A DNA stretch of 43,001 nucleotides, taken from an uncultured Clostridia bacterium (GTDB taxonomy: Bacteria > Bacillota > Clostridia > Christensenellales > Aristaeellaceae). Below, piece after piece: positions 1-7,677 of the stretch. The stretch is taken from the NCBI GenBank assembly GCA_945948915.1, contig CAMFCQ010000016.1:1-43001 (forward strand), in the 5' to 3' direction. Made by a program: the position numbers and the translations under genes. Position 1 is the stretch's first letter; every line of letters starts with the position of its first letter. The notes under the pieces are model-generated. The model worked only from the letters and a program-made list of their open reading frames with translations. It was not told where the DNA came from and did not search any database.

Positions 1-2
1 TG

Positions 3-1838
3 AAGGACGCCGAGCTGGGCCGCACGGTGTGGACGGAATATGACACGAGCGAGCGTCCGATCCGCACGCATCTGATGGAGGGTGTGACCAGCACCTCCAC
101 CGGCACGCCGAAGTATACGAGCACGCTGGGCTATGACGAGTTTGGCAACGTGGCTTTCTTCAAGGAGAAGGTGAACAACAGCGCCAGCTACGAGACGGCC
201 TACACCTACAATATCGAAAACCAGCCGACGCAGCTTCGCTTCGGTGCGGACAACCGCAAGCTGACCTATACCTATGATCCGATCGGCAGGCTGTACAAGC
301 GCGTGGCTGTCGGCGCAGCGAACTACACCACTCAGTACGCCTACTTTGGCCCGGACCCAGAGGACACCATCCTCACCACGCCGCTGGTCACGAGCATCAC
401 CCAGAACGGCCAGAACTTCTCCTACACCTACGACAACGTGGGCAATATCGCCTCCGAGACGCGCAACGGCCTGACGACGACGTATGTGTATGACAACCTG
501 GGTCAGATCACCCGCGTCAACGATCCGCATGCAAACAAGTCCACGATGTACCTGTACGATCGCGGCGGCAACATGACGGGCTACCTGAGCGCGCCGTACA
601 CGCTGGCGCCCTCGATTGACGGCGTCACGGAGATGGTGTTCTACTCCTATGACGATGCCAACTGGAAGGACAAGGTCACAGCCATCGGCGGCAAGGCGAT
701 TACCTACGATGCCATCGGCAACCCGCTAACCTATGACGGCTGGACGTTCACCTGGAAGGCGGGCCGCATGCTCGCCAGCATGATGAAGACCGGCACCAAC
801 GCGCAGTTCACCTACGACCACAACGGCCTGCGCATCAGGAAGGTCGTCAATGGGGTGACCACCAACTACACGCTGAACGGCAAGAACATCGTCCACGTGA
901 CGCAGGGCAGCAATGATCTGCACTTCTTCTATGATGCGCAGAACAAGCCGGCGATGGTTCGCTTCAATGGAACGGATTACTTCTACGTCTACAACCTGCA
1001 GGGCGACGTTGTGGCCATGATTGACACTAATGGCACACAGGTGGTAGAATATTATTATGACGCGTGGGGCGCTCCGGTTGCCAAAACCGGCACCATGGCT
1101 GCTACGCTGGGCACGGTGAATCCGTTCCGGTATCGCGGATATGTGTACGATGAGGAGACCGGGCTGTACTATCTGAAAGATCGGTACTACAATCCTCTCT
1201 GGAAGAGATTTATCTCTGCTGATGAAAAGAGCAAAACTGGTAATCAGCTCTTGGGCGCTAATCTCTATGTGTATTGTTTGAATAATCCGATCGTGATGAT
1301 CGACCAGAATGGTGACAATCCGGGTGCATTAACACTGATTTCGGAGATGATAGCAACACTTGCTGCAGCTACAGCTGGAATTTCTGGAACGGCTCTTCTT
1401 CTTTGGGGAGTTGCGTCTATCGCATTGCTTGGACTATCATACTATGCTGTTGATGTTATACTGTCGAATCTTGCATACGTAAAAGAACAAGCTAAGATCA
1501 TTGAGCAAGCTGACAGCAAAATCAAGAGAATTGTTCGTAAGGATTCGAAAGAGCGGTACTGGTCTGCAAATCTGAGAAAGGGATATGTCGATATCGGTAG
1601 AAATCTCACTTTCAATCAAGCTGTAAAAATGGTATCTTCTGGTAGTAGCGTGTTTACGGTTACTCAGCACGAAGCAAAGGCAGTAGCTCTTGCTGCAGGA
1701 GGTAATACCGGCAAAAATAACAAGAGTCTTGAGCCAGAAATTGATAAGGGCAAAGAAAATACACCAGGGTTTTATTGGCATTATCATACATACAACCGTT
1801 CTGGTGGACATGTATATTATTTGTTTGGAGGAGAATAA
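3..1838 (+). CDS. RHS/YD-repeat polymorphic toxin, 5' end outside window
   Basis: The reading frame is open to the window edge, so this is the C-terminal part of a larger protein; the first possible internal start is a GTG at 27. Several YD repeats are visible (for example YTYDPIGRLYKR and YVYDNLGQITRV), followed by the RHS-associated core, with GDVVAMIDTNGTQVVEYYYD and then NPFRYRGYVYDEETGLYYL, at about residues 340-430 counted from position 27. Such proteins build a hollow shell that encloses a variable toxic tip. After the core (from about 1,310) the DNA becomes AT-rich, and the protein changes to a hydrophobic stretch and a C-terminal domain ending in WHYHT...GGHVYYLFGG, whose histidines could be catalytic. 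I cannot assign the toxin family. The stop codon overlaps the start of the next gene by one base, as expected for a toxin-immunity pair. Confidence 0.88.
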   Translation, partial: KDAELGRTVWTEYDTSERPIRTHLMEGVTSTSTGTPKYTSTLGYDEFGNVAFFKEKVNNSASYETAYTYNIENQPTQLRFGADNRKLTYTYDPIGRLYKRVAVGAANYTTQYAYFGPDPEDTILTTPLVTSITQNGQNFSYTYDNVGNIASETRNGLTTTYVYDNLGQITRVNDPHANKSTMYLYDRGGNMTGYLSAPYTLAPSIDGVTEMVFYSYDDANWKDKVTAIGGKAITYDAIGNPLTYDGWTFTWKAGRMLASMMKTGTNAQFTYDHNGLRIRKVVNGVTTNYTLNGKNIVHVTQGSNDLHFFYDAQNKPAMVRFNGTDYFYVYNLQGDVVAMIDTNGTQVVEYYYDAWGAPVAKTGTMAATLGTVNPFRYRGYVYDEETGLYYLKDRYYNPLWKRFISADEKSKTGNQLLGANLYVYCLNNPIVMIDQNGDNPGALTLISEMIATLAAATAGISGTALLLWGVASIALLGLSYYAVDVILSNLAYVKEQAKIIEQADSKIKRIVRKDSKERYWSANLRKGYVDIGRNLTFNQAVKMVSSGSSVFTVTQHEAKAVALAAGGNTGKNNKSLEPEIDKGKENTPGFYWHYHTYNRSGGHVYYLFGGE

Positions 1839-2239
1839 TGAAGTACTTTACACCTTACTGGTTTGAAAATGGATGTTTGCCTGTTCCTGAATACGAAGAA
1901 AACTTCAAAGCAATTTGCAATAAACTACCTGATGTTATTGATGAGTTCTTTTCTCTTCATGATACACGAATAATTCGTATTCAGTATATTGAAAAAGGAT
2001 ATGCCCGGAACGATATAGCTCTGTTTCTGGATACCAAACATAGTTATACTAAAGCAAAAAAAATTGTATTTATTAATGCCACGTTAAAGTTAGAGGGAGC
2101 AATCGAGAATACTTGGTGGATTGCTGAAGAAATCAATACCACTGAAGAAGGGTATAAAATGGAAGTTATGACAATTAATGGCGAAACAGGTGAATATTGT
2201 TTCTTAACAATTGAATTCAAGGATATGTTAATCAAGTAA
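1838..2239 (+). CDS. Probable cognate immunity protein (DUF4085-like)
   Basis: A 133-residue soluble, acidic protein with no signal peptide. It starts at an ATG that overlaps the toxin stop codon (TAATG), behind GGAGGAG at 1827-1833, so it is translationally coupled. The N-terminus MKYFTPYWFENG resembles the start of DUF4085-type proteins as I remember them; the assignment is tentative. Its low GC matches the toxin tip and differs from the RHS core, which suggests that tip and immunity gene arrived together as a cassette. Position and coupling support an immunity role; binding to the toxin is inference. Confidence 0.72.
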   Translation: MKYFTPYWFENGCLPVPEYEENFKAICNKLPDVIDEFFSLHDTRIIRIQYIEKGYARNDIALFLDTKHSYTKAKKIVFINATLKLEGAIENTWWIAEEINTTEEGYKMEVMTINGETGEYCFLTIEFKDMLIK

Positions 2240-2268
2240 TAGCATGGCAATCCCTTTCTGTTTGTCAA

Positions 2269-2298
2269 AAGCCACTTCGTGCACATGCGAAGTGGCTT
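2269..2298 (+). terminator. Perfect 11-bp stem-loop after immunity gene
   Basis: AAGCCACTTCG and CGAAGTGGCTT flank an 8-base loop. There is no T-run on the plus strand and only TTTTG on the minus strand, so it is a weak or processing-type terminator. Confidence 0.4.
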
Positions 2299-2433
2299 CA
2301 AATACGTCAAAAAATCAGCAAAGCAGTAAGAGTTGCTCAAGGAAATGCTCCTTGCTCCACACGGAAAGCCTGCCATAAAGCACATCTGCTGCTCTCAATT
2401 GAACATTTATACATCCCCAATCTCCAGAAAACC

Positions 2434-2470
2434 CCCCTTGATTTCACCATTGAAGTCAAGGGGATTTTTT
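2434..2470 (+). terminator. Rho-independent terminator before the CHAP gene
   Basis: CCCCTTGA and TCAAGGGG form the outer stem, with further pairing inside, followed by ATTTTTT. It lies just upstream of the next gene's ribosome site, so it separates the toxin operon from the hydrolase gene or acts as an attenuator for it. Confidence 0.75.
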
Positions 2471-2501
2471 CTGCATTTCCTCAAGAAAGGAGTTTCAACT
2501 C

Positions 2502-3449
2502 ATGGAAAGAAAACGATCTGGGATTGTCATCGGCGGCAAACTCAACCTCCGCGAACAACCCACTACCCAATCCAAGCCTCTCGCGCTCATTCCTGATGGC
2601 GCACAGGTCACTGTGTCCGACTATGACGCGCAATGGTACAAGACCCAGTACAACGGTCATAACGGCTACGTCATGAAGCAGTTTGTGCAGCTTATGCCCG
2701 CTCTGCCGGACGCATGGACATATGGCAAGGTGACCGCCGATCCGCTGAATGTGCGCCGCAGGCCCAGCATTTCCGCGGCGCGCTGGAACGGCCCCTGGCC
2801 GAAGGGAAGAATTGCGCTTATCAAACCCTGCGTGGCAGGTTGGTACGAGACGCGCTATCGCGGAGAGGTCGCCTATGTCTCCGCACAGCATGTGCTTCCT
2901 CTGGCCGTGGATGTGTCAGATTCGCCTGTGGATCGCATGCAATACATGGCGGCATCTGAAATCGGGCGAAGCGATTCCCGTTATTTCAACGGCTACACCG
3001 GCGCATGGTGCCACCGTTTTGCGGACTGGCTGGCCATGCACGCAGGCTTGCCAAAGGACAGAATTCCCAATACCTCCGGATGCGGCAAAGGCATCGTTTG
3101 GTTTGCGACCGACGCGAAGAGCGGCGGTTTTTTCTTTAAGAGCGCAGAGCACAAAAAGCGAATGATGCACAAATACGCCGCGCTCAAAGCCCTCGATACG
3201 AGCCTGACTGCTGCGGAAAGGGACTTCGTTCCTCAGCCCGGCGACTACGTCTACTTCCGCTGGAGCAACGCCACAAGCAGCGTCTCGGTAAGTCATGTCG
3301 GCATCGTCATGGACGTCGAGGACGGCCTGATCATGACGGTAGAGGGCAATGCCGGTGGCAAGGTTGGAGAACGAATCTATGACCTCGATGATTCCCAAAT
3401 CGTGGGCTATGGCAGGCCCATCTATCCCCTCTCAGAACCCCGGGACTGA
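2502..3449 (+). CDS. SH3b-SH3b-CHAP peptidoglycan hydrolase-like protein
   Basis: A 315-residue protein starting at an ATG behind AAGAAAGGAG. Two bacterial SH3 domains are visible at about residues 8-63 (KLNLREQP...GYVMKQFV) and 72-133 (PLNVRRRP...AYVSAQHV). A CHAP-like cysteine amidase/endopeptidase domain follows: GAWCHRFADWLA has the candidate nucleophile cysteine, and SVSHVGIVMDVEDG with TVEGNAGG gives the His and the acidic partner. There is no signal peptide, so export would need a phage-type holin or another route; this fits a phage- or element-borne lysin. Substrate and cleavage bond cannot be read from the sequence. Confidence 0.8.
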   Translation: MERKRSGIVIGGKLNLREQPTTQSKPLALIPDGAQVTVSDYDAQWYKTQYNGHNGYVMKQFVQLMPALPDAWTYGKVTADPLNVRRRPSISAARWNGPWPKGRIALIKPCVAGWYETRYRGEVAYVSAQHVLPLAVDVSDSPVDRMQYMAASEIGRSDSRYFNGYTGAWCHRFADWLAMHAGLPKDRIPNTSGCGKGIVWFATDAKSGGFFFKSAEHKKRMMHKYAALKALDTSLTAAERDFVPQPGDYVYFRWSNATSSVSVSHVGIVMDVEDGLIMTVEGNAGGKVGERIYDLDDSQIVGYGRPIYPLSEPRD

Positions 3450-3557
3450 GTTATCCACAAACCATGCACATTTTTTCGCTTTTTGTGCATGGTTTTTTCA
3501 CTCCACAAAGCCTCTGAGAAACGATATACTAAACCCATTAAGCACAGGAGGAACGCC

Positions 3558-4046
3558 ATGAAAAAAGCTGAATGGATACTGCGCTCGCACCGTGAGCATT
3601 TGGCGACTGAAAAGCTCCTGGAAGCCAAGCTGCAGCAGGTGCTCGACATTTCTGAAGAAGAGAAGGATGACTACATCGAAGCGCAAATGCTGAAGCACGC
3701 CCAGATCGATGGGATGCCACGGACTTCGTGTCAGGAAAGCCGAACAGAAAGAATAGCGCTCTCCTATATGGCTGATCTGCGGACAGAACGCCAGGATCAA
3801 GAAGCAAAGCTGCGCAGCGAATTGCAAAAGACACGATATTACCTGCGCATCTATGATGCTTTGATGGCGAGCCTTACACCTGAGGAATCGTGGCTTGCGC
3901 AGGAACGATACGTCAATGGAAAATCATTGGGGCGCTTGCTGTTGGAAATGCCCGATGAAGTGGGCATCCGTTCAAAAACGACACTCAATAAGCGGTGCGC
4001 CCAGACAATTGATAAGATTGATGGCTTGCTGGCGAAAATCGCATAA
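3558..4046 (+). CDS. Phage-type transcriptional regulator, ArpU/RinA-like (tentative)
   Basis: A 162-residue charged, mostly helical protein. The ATG at 3558 follows AGGAGG; an upstream in-frame start lacks a ribosome site. The C-terminal part, LTPEESWLAQERYVNGKSL and then TTLNKRCAQTIDKID, looks like the sigma-region-4-type helix-turn-helix of late phage regulators (ArpU/RinA/DUF722 style), in which a conserved run about hitting a required length of tyrosine-containing helix precedes the HTH. I infer a DNA-binding role. It may have controlled the neighbouring lysin. The next gene is convergent. Confidence 0.5.
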   Translation: MKKAEWILRSHREHLATEKLLEAKLQQVLDISEEEKDDYIEAQMLKHAQIDGMPRTSCQESRTERIALSYMADLRTERQDQEAKLRSELQKTRYYLRIYDALMASLTPEESWLAQERYVNGKSLGRLLLEMPDEVGIRSKTTLNKRCAQTIDKIDGLLAKIA

Positions 4047-4171
4047 TGCGATTTAAGGAGTTTGGGCAATTCTATAGAAGAAGGAATAATGCTTGTTGCT
4101 GATTCGAGATAACCACTTGCATGTTTGAAAAACACATTTGTGGTCATTTGAAACAAAGATTCACGCAACGT

Positions 4172-4774
4172 TCAATAGCTTTGATGATTTCGGAATACAA
4201 GTTTTCGATGCTGGGTAACAGCGACCATCCTAGAGAGAGCTGAGAAAAATAGTGCAATGGAGAAGACTGGGGTGAGTGTTTGAAAAGGATGAGGGACTAT
4301 AAAAAGACCCAAGGCAAAACATCCTTCAATGGCGATGAGTGTACGAGAACGCTTAACAAACTGGGGTGCTTGTTTTACTAAATATGCTTTATTTGGATGT
4401 AACACAAGAGGAAACTGCCAAAGAAGAACAATGGAGATGACTGTAACGATGATTTGTGCATACGTCGGATACGGTAAGGTCAAAAGGAAAAACGAGGTCA
4501 CAATACCTATGACCATAGTTAGAAAGCAAAGCGAATGGGAGTTTGCGTGATAACCGCCGCCCAAAGACTGATTTAGATAGTATACAACAATCAAAAAACA
4601 GGCTTCAAAAAAGAGTCCGCATAAGGCGCCAATCAAGATAAGACCAAGGGTGCTGAACAAAGTGTACAGTGCGATATCAAAACCATAAACATAGATATCA
4701 CGATCCGTCGGTGAGGGGGATATAATTTTGCGGGATTCAAGGAAACGGACAATTGAATCGGCGAGATTATGCAT
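4172..4774 (-). CDS. agrB: AgrB-type membrane peptidase for autoinducer precursor
   Basis: A 200-residue protein with about five or six hydrophobic segments. The AgrB catalytic signature is present: GGGYHANSHSLCF has His76 and Cys83, seven residues apart, which matches the His/Cys pair of staphylococcal AgrB (77/84). AgrB cuts the C-terminal tail of the AgrD precursor and forms the lactone or thiolactone ring while the peptide crosses the membrane. It is the last gene of a three-gene operon, two bases after the sensor kinase. Its substrate here is most likely the peptide encoded at 7415-7546. Confidence 0.93.
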   Translation of the reverse strand: MHNLADSIVRFLESRKIISPSPTDRDIYVYGFDIALYTLFSTLGLILIGALCGLFFEACFLIVVYYLNQSLGGGYHANSHSLCFLTMVIGIVTSFFLLTLPYPTYAQIIVTVISIVLLWQFPLVLHPNKAYLVKQAPQFVKRSRTLIAIEGCFALGLFIVPHPFQTLTPVFSIALFFSALSRMVAVTQHRKLVFRNHQSY

Positions 4775-4776
4775 TT

Positions 4777-6093
4777 TTAGTTCTCCTCTGATGGGTAGGG
4801 TAATGTGACAATGGAGATAAAAGTATTGTTTTGAACTTCAAAGCTGCAAAATCCATCAGCCTTCTCAGCAATAGATATAATGCTAGGTATACCCAATCCA
4901 TGGGTCTCGGAGGTCTGGGACTTTGATGTCAAAAATATGTTGTTGTGTTTGACGATTGCTGAAGCTGTAGCTGGATTCTCGCATCGTATTGTAAACATAT
5001 TCCAAACGCGGGAAAATGTAAGTGAAATCCATTTGCTTTTGTTTGGAGGCTTGATGCGCATACAACCTTCCATGGCATTGTCAAGTAGGTTGCCAACGAT
5101 TGCACAAAAATCTATTTCAGATATGGGCAGATGGTTTAATGGGCATTGTTCAAGTTGTAACTCGATCCCATTATTCTTGCATGTTATGGATTTTGCGGTG
5201 AGAAGTGCGTCGACTGCGACGCTTCCGGTTAGATAGCCTTCTTGTTTAGCGATTTGCGATTTATAGTCATCAAGATAGGCTTTAGCAGCATTAGAGTTAC
5301 CGCTTAAGATGAGTTGTTCCAATGTTTGGATATGGTGACGGCTATCGTGCTGTTGCTTGAGCATATTTGCATACATGTCTTGAATGACTAACTGATGCTC
5401 TTTTGTTTGTTTCACATGATTTAGTGCAATCTGTGCATGATATGCGCGCTCGGAGATGGAAGTCATTAAATAAAACAGCGAAACGGAAAAAACAGAACAG
5501 AGAATAAGAAAAGCATAGGATAACAAAAAAGGTGAATCAGTAGGATAGACTTCCTGGATTTGCAGCGAGAATATGGTCTCGATAACAATAAGTAAAGAGA
5601 TGTTTGTCAGCAAGAACAGGATGAGCGCCGACCAATGAAGCGTAGACGTTGTTCGTTTTGCTTTTGAGAAAAAGAATATTTCTATAAAGAGAACGAAATT
5701 GGTTGAAAGCACGAAAATGACACGATACTTATTAGAAGACATAATAACTTCATAAGGTATGGAGAAACTTGTGAGGCAAACCTGCAGCATTAGTCCAATG
5801 GTTGAAACCGCAACTACTTCTTTGAAGATTACCCATAGCGCGCAGGTGGACCATTTCTCATTAGAAACAAAACGGAGATATATGAAATAGATCAAACCGC
5901 CGACGCAATCTGAAACAGGAATATCAAAGAATAGATAGGAAGTTAAAAATGTGGTGTATGAGACAACACATAATACATCTGCTCCTTTGGTACCTTTGGG
6001 AATACCTAGACGATTCTTGAAAAAGTACAAATACAAAAAAGATTGGAAAATATTAACTCCAATTTCGAAGGCGATCCAGTTTAAGGAATCCAC
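4777..6093 (-). CDS. AgrC-like GHKL sensor histidine kinase
   Basis: A 438-residue protein. The first ~215 residues are about six membrane segments, as in peptide-sensing AgrC kinases. The cytoplasmic part has an H-box KQQHDSRHHIQTLEQ (candidate phospho-His249), the N-box IVGNLLDNAMEGC (~332-344), and a G-box HGLGIPSI (~398-405). This is the degenerate GHKL ATPase type that pairs with LytTR regulators. The start overlaps the end of the response regulator by 13 bases, and the stop is two bases from agrB, so the three are one transcript. It should sense the mature cyclic peptide. Confidence 0.92.
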   Translation of the reverse strand: MDSLNWIAFEIGVNIFQSFLYLYFFKNRLGIPKGTKGADVLCVVSYTTFLTSYLFFDIPVSDCVGGLIYFIYLRFVSNEKWSTCALWVIFKEVVAVSTIGLMLQVCLTSFSIPYEVIMSSNKYRVIFVLSTNFVLFIEIFFFSKAKRTTSTLHWSALILFLLTNISLLIVIETIFSLQIQEVYPTDSPFLLSYAFLILCSVFSVSLFYLMTSISERAYHAQIALNHVKQTKEHQLVIQDMYANMLKQQHDSRHHIQTLEQLILSGNSNAAKAYLDDYKSQIAKQEGYLTGSVAVDALLTAKSITCKNNGIELQLEQCPLNHLPISEIDFCAIVGNLLDNAMEGCMRIKPPNKSKWISLTFSRVWNMFTIRCENPATASAIVKHNNIFLTSKSQTSETHGLGIPSIISIAEKADGFCSFEVQNNTFISIVTLPYPSEEN

Positions 6094-6818
6094 GACCGTC
6101 CCTCCTGATAGTACTTATTGAACGCAGAGCAGAGGCTTGGGAAAAAAGTCTTGGATACGGGAATTTGCTGTCCATTCGACACTATAATACTGTTCTTGGA
6201 AAAACGGTGGATGTGGAGAAGATTCACGATAAAGCCACGATGACACTGAATGAAAAGCTGGGCAGGTAAGAGCGCCAGAACATCACGGATTTTTGAACGC
6301 ATCTTGGGTGTTGCAGAACTTGTGGAGAGATGAAAAGAGAGATAATGCGCTTCGGCTTCGATGTATATGATTTCGGAGTGCTTCAATATATAACGCTCAT
6401 CAATGGCATTAATAACAAATCTATTCTCGGTTAAGAGCGTAAAATGACGGTATGCGGTATCCATGCAATTAAGAATATCGTTTTCTCGAACAGGTTTGCG
6501 AAGGTACCGCATGGCATTTACGAGATATCCGTCATACACATAGTCATCATAGTTTGTCACAAAAACAATCGGTACATCGTGGTCGCAAGCTCGAATCCTT
6601 TGGGCAAGCAACATACCACTGAGTTCCTTCGGAATCTGGATATCCAAAAAGAGCAGATCAACACGCAATCCATCTATCCAATACTCCAATAGATCTTCGG
6701 ATGATGAAAACTCTGAACAGCGGATGGAATGGTTGTTGTGCAAATCGCACCATTTGCCGATAGCCAGTTTGATTGCTTCACGGTAATAAGCCTCATCATC
6801 GCATATGACTACATGCAT
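6081..6818 (-). CDS. AgrA/LytR-type response regulator (REC-LytTR)
   Basis: A 245-residue protein beginning MHVVICDDEAYY. I chose the ATG at 6818 (a GTG at 6821 is as likely) because AGGGGG lies 9-12 bases upstream and the receiver domain begins exactly there; the longer frame to 6857 has no ribosome site. The receiver carries the acidic pair D7/D8 and phospho-acceptor Asp59 in DLLFLDIQIP. A LytTR DNA-binding domain follows at about 140-245 (IIYIEAEAHYLSFH, and CHRGFIVNLLHIHRF). It is the first gene of the agr-like operon, directly behind a near-consensus promoter. Likely targets are this promoter and that of the precursor gene, which is inference. Confidence 0.93.
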   Translation of the reverse strand: MHVVICDDEAYYREAIKLAIGKWCDLHNNHSIRCSEFSSSEDLLEYWIDGLRVDLLFLDIQIPKELSGMLLAQRIRACDHDVPIVFVTNYDDYVYDGYLVNAMRYLRKPVRENDILNCMDTAYRHFTLLTENRFVINAIDERYILKHSEIIYIEAEAHYLSFHLSTSSATPKMRSKIRDVLALLPAQLFIQCHRGFIVNLLHIHRFSKNSIIVSNGQQIPVSKTFFPSLCSAFNKYYQEGRSWIP

Positions 6819-6868
6819 CACTGATAGATTCCCCCTTTTGGGTTGATCATAACGCACGATTTAATTGT

Positions 6869-6897
6869 ATATTAGTTGTCAAGGCGGAAATTGTCAA
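6869..6897 (-). promoter_or_regulatory. Promoter of agr-like operon with internal direct repeat
   Basis: On the minus strand TTGACA (6897-6892), a 17-base spacer, and TAATAT (6874-6869). The 8-base word CTTGACAA occurs twice, 15 bases apart (plus-strand TTGTCAAG at 6876-6883 and 6891-6898). One copy covers the -35 box and the other lies inside the spacer, suggesting a regulator site on the promoter. Confidence 0.75.
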
Positions 6898-6907
6898 GCA
6901 TAAAAGA

Positions 6908-6933
6908 GGCGACGTATGTTATTGTACGTCGCC
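6908..6933 (-). terminator. Terminator of the XRE regulator gene
   Basis: A perfect 9-bp stem (GGCGACGTA / TACGTCGCC) with an 8-base loop begins three bases after the XRE stop codon; on the minus strand it is followed by TCTTTTAT. Confidence 0.8.
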
Positions 6934-6936
6934 ATT

Positions 6937-7230
6937 TTACTTTGAAGATGATAGGTTAATAAAGACTTGAACCATTGCGCTGATTCGTTTTTGATCCTCT
7001 TTGCAGAGAGAACCGATGTAAATTGAAGGAGTGTCTTCCTTGCCGAGAAGGTAATCAGCACTGACACTAAACACTTGGCAAAGCCGAAGAATATTCTTTG
7101 CGGATGGTTCAGAATCTCCGGATTCCCATTTTCTCACTGTTTTCAGATCAACTTGTAATGCCTTTGCGAGTTGTGCCTGCGACCATCCAGTTTGACTGCG
7201 AAGTTTAGCAATTCGGGTAGCCAACATCAT
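6937..7230 (-). CDS. XRE-family repressor-like regulator
   Basis: A 97-residue protein with a helix-turn-helix at residues ~5-60: WSQAQLAKALQVDLKTVRKW is the classic XRE helix pair, followed by PSAKNILRLCQVFSVSADYL. The rest is a short tail, so there is no sensor domain. A ribosome site (AGAGGTGA) precedes two ATGs (7230 and 7227). It sits between the agr-like operon and the divergently transcribed autoinducer precursor. A palindrome in the shared intergenic region (7255-7266) is a likely operator, so it may control itself and perhaps the precursor gene. It has its own terminator. Confidence 0.9.
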   Translation of the reverse strand: MMLATRIAKLRSQTGWSQAQLAKALQVDLKTVRKWESGDSEPSAKNILRLCQVFSVSADYLLGKEDTPSIYIGSLCKEDQKRISAMVQVFINLSSSK

Positions 7231-7254
7231 TACTCACCTCTGGAATAATCATAC

Positions 7255-7266
7255 CCCAAAGTTGGG
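7255..7266. promoter_or_regulatory. Palindromic candidate operator CCCAAAGTTGGG
   Basis: CCCAA-AG-TTGGG is a perfect 5-bp inverted repeat just upstream of the XRE start. ACCCC half-sites recur at 7308-7312 (as GGGGT) and at 7390-7394, the latter directly before the precursor gene's ribosome site. Size and place fit XRE autoregulation. Confidence 0.45.
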
Positions 7267-7355
7267 AGAACTGTCGTCACTATATTTTAGAATAAAAGTC
7301 TCGATATGGGGTGTGGAAAAGGTAACATATGCCTAAATCGAAGCAGAATATGCCA

Positions 7356-7389
7356 GTTATGGAATATAACAAACATTTTGCTGTATACT
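7356..7389 (+). promoter_or_regulatory. Candidate activator-dependent promoter of the AgrD-like gene
   Basis: TATACT at 7384-7389 is a good -10 box 25 bases before the GTG start, but no -35 box is seen at the right distance. Upstream lies an inverted repeat GTTAT-N5-ATAAC (7356-7370). A promoter lacking a -35 and carrying an upstream site is typical of activation by a response regulator. Tentative. Confidence 0.35.
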
Positions 7390-7414
7390 AAACCCCAAAA
7401 AAGGAGGTGAGATT

Positions 7415-7546
7415 GTGAACGAACTGTTGGCCCTTATTGCGGAGTTTGCTTATTTCTATGGTAAGAATGGAGCTGGCATCCCGAGTCAGCATGGCTCTTA
7501 TGAGGGCGAAGTTCCTCAGGTTCTTCGCGATGGTGACGGTAACTAA
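7415..7546 (+). CDS. agrD: AgrD-like cyclic lactone autoinducer precursor
   Basis: A 43-residue peptide starting at GTG, with AAGGAGGTGA seven bases upstream. It has an amphipathic N-terminal leader (MNELLALIAEFAYFYGKNGA), a core GIPSQHGS, and a charged C-terminal tail YEGEVPQVLRDGDGN. The tail aligns with staphylococcal AgrD tails of the type DEPEVPEELTK. By this alignment the ring would be the five residues Ser-Gln-His-Gly-Ser, closed as a lactone through Ser24, since the peptide has no cysteine at all. The matching AgrB, AgrC and AgrA homologues are encoded divergently 600 bases away and beyond. A strong terminator follows. Precursor identity is well supported; exact ring and N-terminal trimming are inference. 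Confidence 0.85.
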   Translation: MNELLALIAEFAYFYGKNGAGIPSQHGSYEGEVPQVLRDGDGN

Positions 7547-7563
7547 AGTGAAAAATCAAAGAA

Positions 7564-7613
7564 GGCGCTGTCTCGAAATGGCTAAATCAAGCCATGAGAG
7601 GCAGCGTCTTTTT
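7564..7613 (+). terminator. Terminator of the AgrD-like gene
   Basis: A long two-part hairpin: outer GGCGCTG-TCTC with GAGAGGCAGCGTC, inner ATGGCT with AGCCAT, then CTTTTTCT. Confidence 0.8.
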
Positions 7614-7677
7614 CTGCGTCAATTTAGGGAAAACGAAAAACAGAGTGCAGAACGAAACAGCACTCAAGGTACAGTTT

